From Ignavibacteria bacterium (GTDB lineage Bacteria; Bacteroidota; Ignavibacteria; SZUA-365): 64,000 nucleotides of DNA. The position numbers and the translations under genes are program-made. Within the stretch, counting starts at the first letter, position 1, and each line of letters starts with the position of its first letter. Positions 63,784-64,000 of this stretch are shown here, in pieces. Where the stretch lies: contig JADKJW010000009.1 of the NCBI GenBank assembly GCA_016720835.1, positions 1 through 64,000 on the forward strand, read 5' to 3'. Below the pieces are notes generated by a model. That model had not been told where the DNA came from, searched no databases, and was given only the letters and a program-made list of their open reading frames with translations.

Positions 63784-64000
63784 ATGGATATTCGACTCGG
63801 AACGTCGGGATGGAGCTATGCGGATTGGGTGGGGCCGTTTTATCCGGAAGCAACGAAACAGGCGCAGTACCTCCGGGAATACGCTCGACGCCTGATCACC
63901 GTGGAAATCGATTCCACTTTTTACGGCATTCCGCGCGCGACCACGGTGGAACGCTGGGCCAGGGAGACGCCGGAACACTTCGAATTCTCGGCGAAATTTC
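63784..64000 (+). CDS. DUF72 (YecE-like) protein, cut by the window end
   Basis: The visible 72 residues begin MDIRLGTSGWSYADWVGPFY and continue YLREYARRLITVEIDSTFYGIP, then ATTVERWARETPEHFEFSAKF. These are the conserved N-terminal blocks of the DUF72 TIM-barrel family (about 230-300 residues when whole). Members are soluble and of unknown activity. The gene starts 32 bases after the terminator of the previous unit, so it has its own promoter. Confidence 0.85.
   Translation, partial: MDIRLGTSGWSYADWVGPFYPEATKQAQYLREYARRLITVEIDSTFYGIPRATTVERWARETPEHFEFSAKF

Noticed and set aside
1..64000. tRNA, rRNA, insertion sequences or prophage genes
   Set aside because: I looked for cloverleaf-like cores, rRNA stretches, transposase or integrase motifs and terminal inverted repeats and found none that I could support by eye.

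Overview
The window looks like a G+C-rich chromosome segment of a Gram-negative bacterium in the Bacteroidota/Chlorobiota (FCB) group, possibly Ignavibacteria- or Kapaibacteria-like. The lineage is an inference from protein types, not a search. Supporting signs are type IX secretion sorting tails on four proteins, a TonB-dependent receptor with a carboxypeptidase-regulatory-like domain beside a LytS/LytTR two-component pair, LptD, several outer-membrane barrels, and Bacteroidota-style weak or absent Shine-Dalgarno sites at many genes. I see no tRNA, rRNA, insertion sequence, phage or CRISPR array.

Layout. (1) 1-10.9 kb, plus strand: remnants of trehalose synthase and trehalose-6-phosphatase, then a TonB receptor, a LytS-type kinase and its LytTR regulator, an arylsulfotransferase-like secreted protein, a secreted TIM-barrel hydrolase and a HEAT-like helical protein. 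Nearly every gene here carries single-base indels; the trehalose synthase also has a large internal deletion. (2) 11.1-13.8 kb: small stand-alone genes (RibD/DHFR-like reductase, a 37-residue Lys-rich protein, a YCII protein, a secreted PsbP/DcrB-like protein, DinB). (3) 13.9-32.4 kb, minus strand: a 12-gene glycan-catabolic cluster. It holds galactokinase, two ABC sugar permeases and their binding lipoprotein, a heparinase II/III-like lyase, a GH36-type alpha-galactosidase, several large unassigned helical-toroid, TIM-barrel and beta-sandwich proteins, an epimerase-like protein and a DHDPS/NAL-family aldolase. The ABC ATPase is absent and none of the enzymes has an export signal, so oligosaccharides are probably imported whole and cut in the cytoplasm. 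lptD and a polytopic TPR protein lie directly upstream on the same strand.

(4) 37.7-44.9 kb, minus strand: a secreted MORN-repeat protein, a sortilin-like T9SS propeller, a barrel protein and valS, which has one missing base. (5) 45.3-47.4 kb, plus strand: a compact electron-transfer cassette of two Tat-exported Rieske proteins and an outer-membrane barrel with an N-terminal CxxCH haem motif. (6) 47.4-52.7 kb: OmpA-like, Cys-rich, LVIVD-propeller, lipoprotein and barrel genes. (7) 52.9-58.8 kb: a 1,962-residue DUF11/SdrD-like T9SS surface protein. (8) 58.9-64 kb: an acyl-CoA ligase, a GNAT acetyltransferase, a repeat-rich non-coding region with a 30-nt perfect palindrome, pspA, a YbjN-like protein with a histone-H1-like tail, and the start of a DUF72 gene.

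Five short intergenic tracts built from degenerate 7-10 nt units punctuate the minus-strand half. They look like one interspersed low-complexity repeat family.
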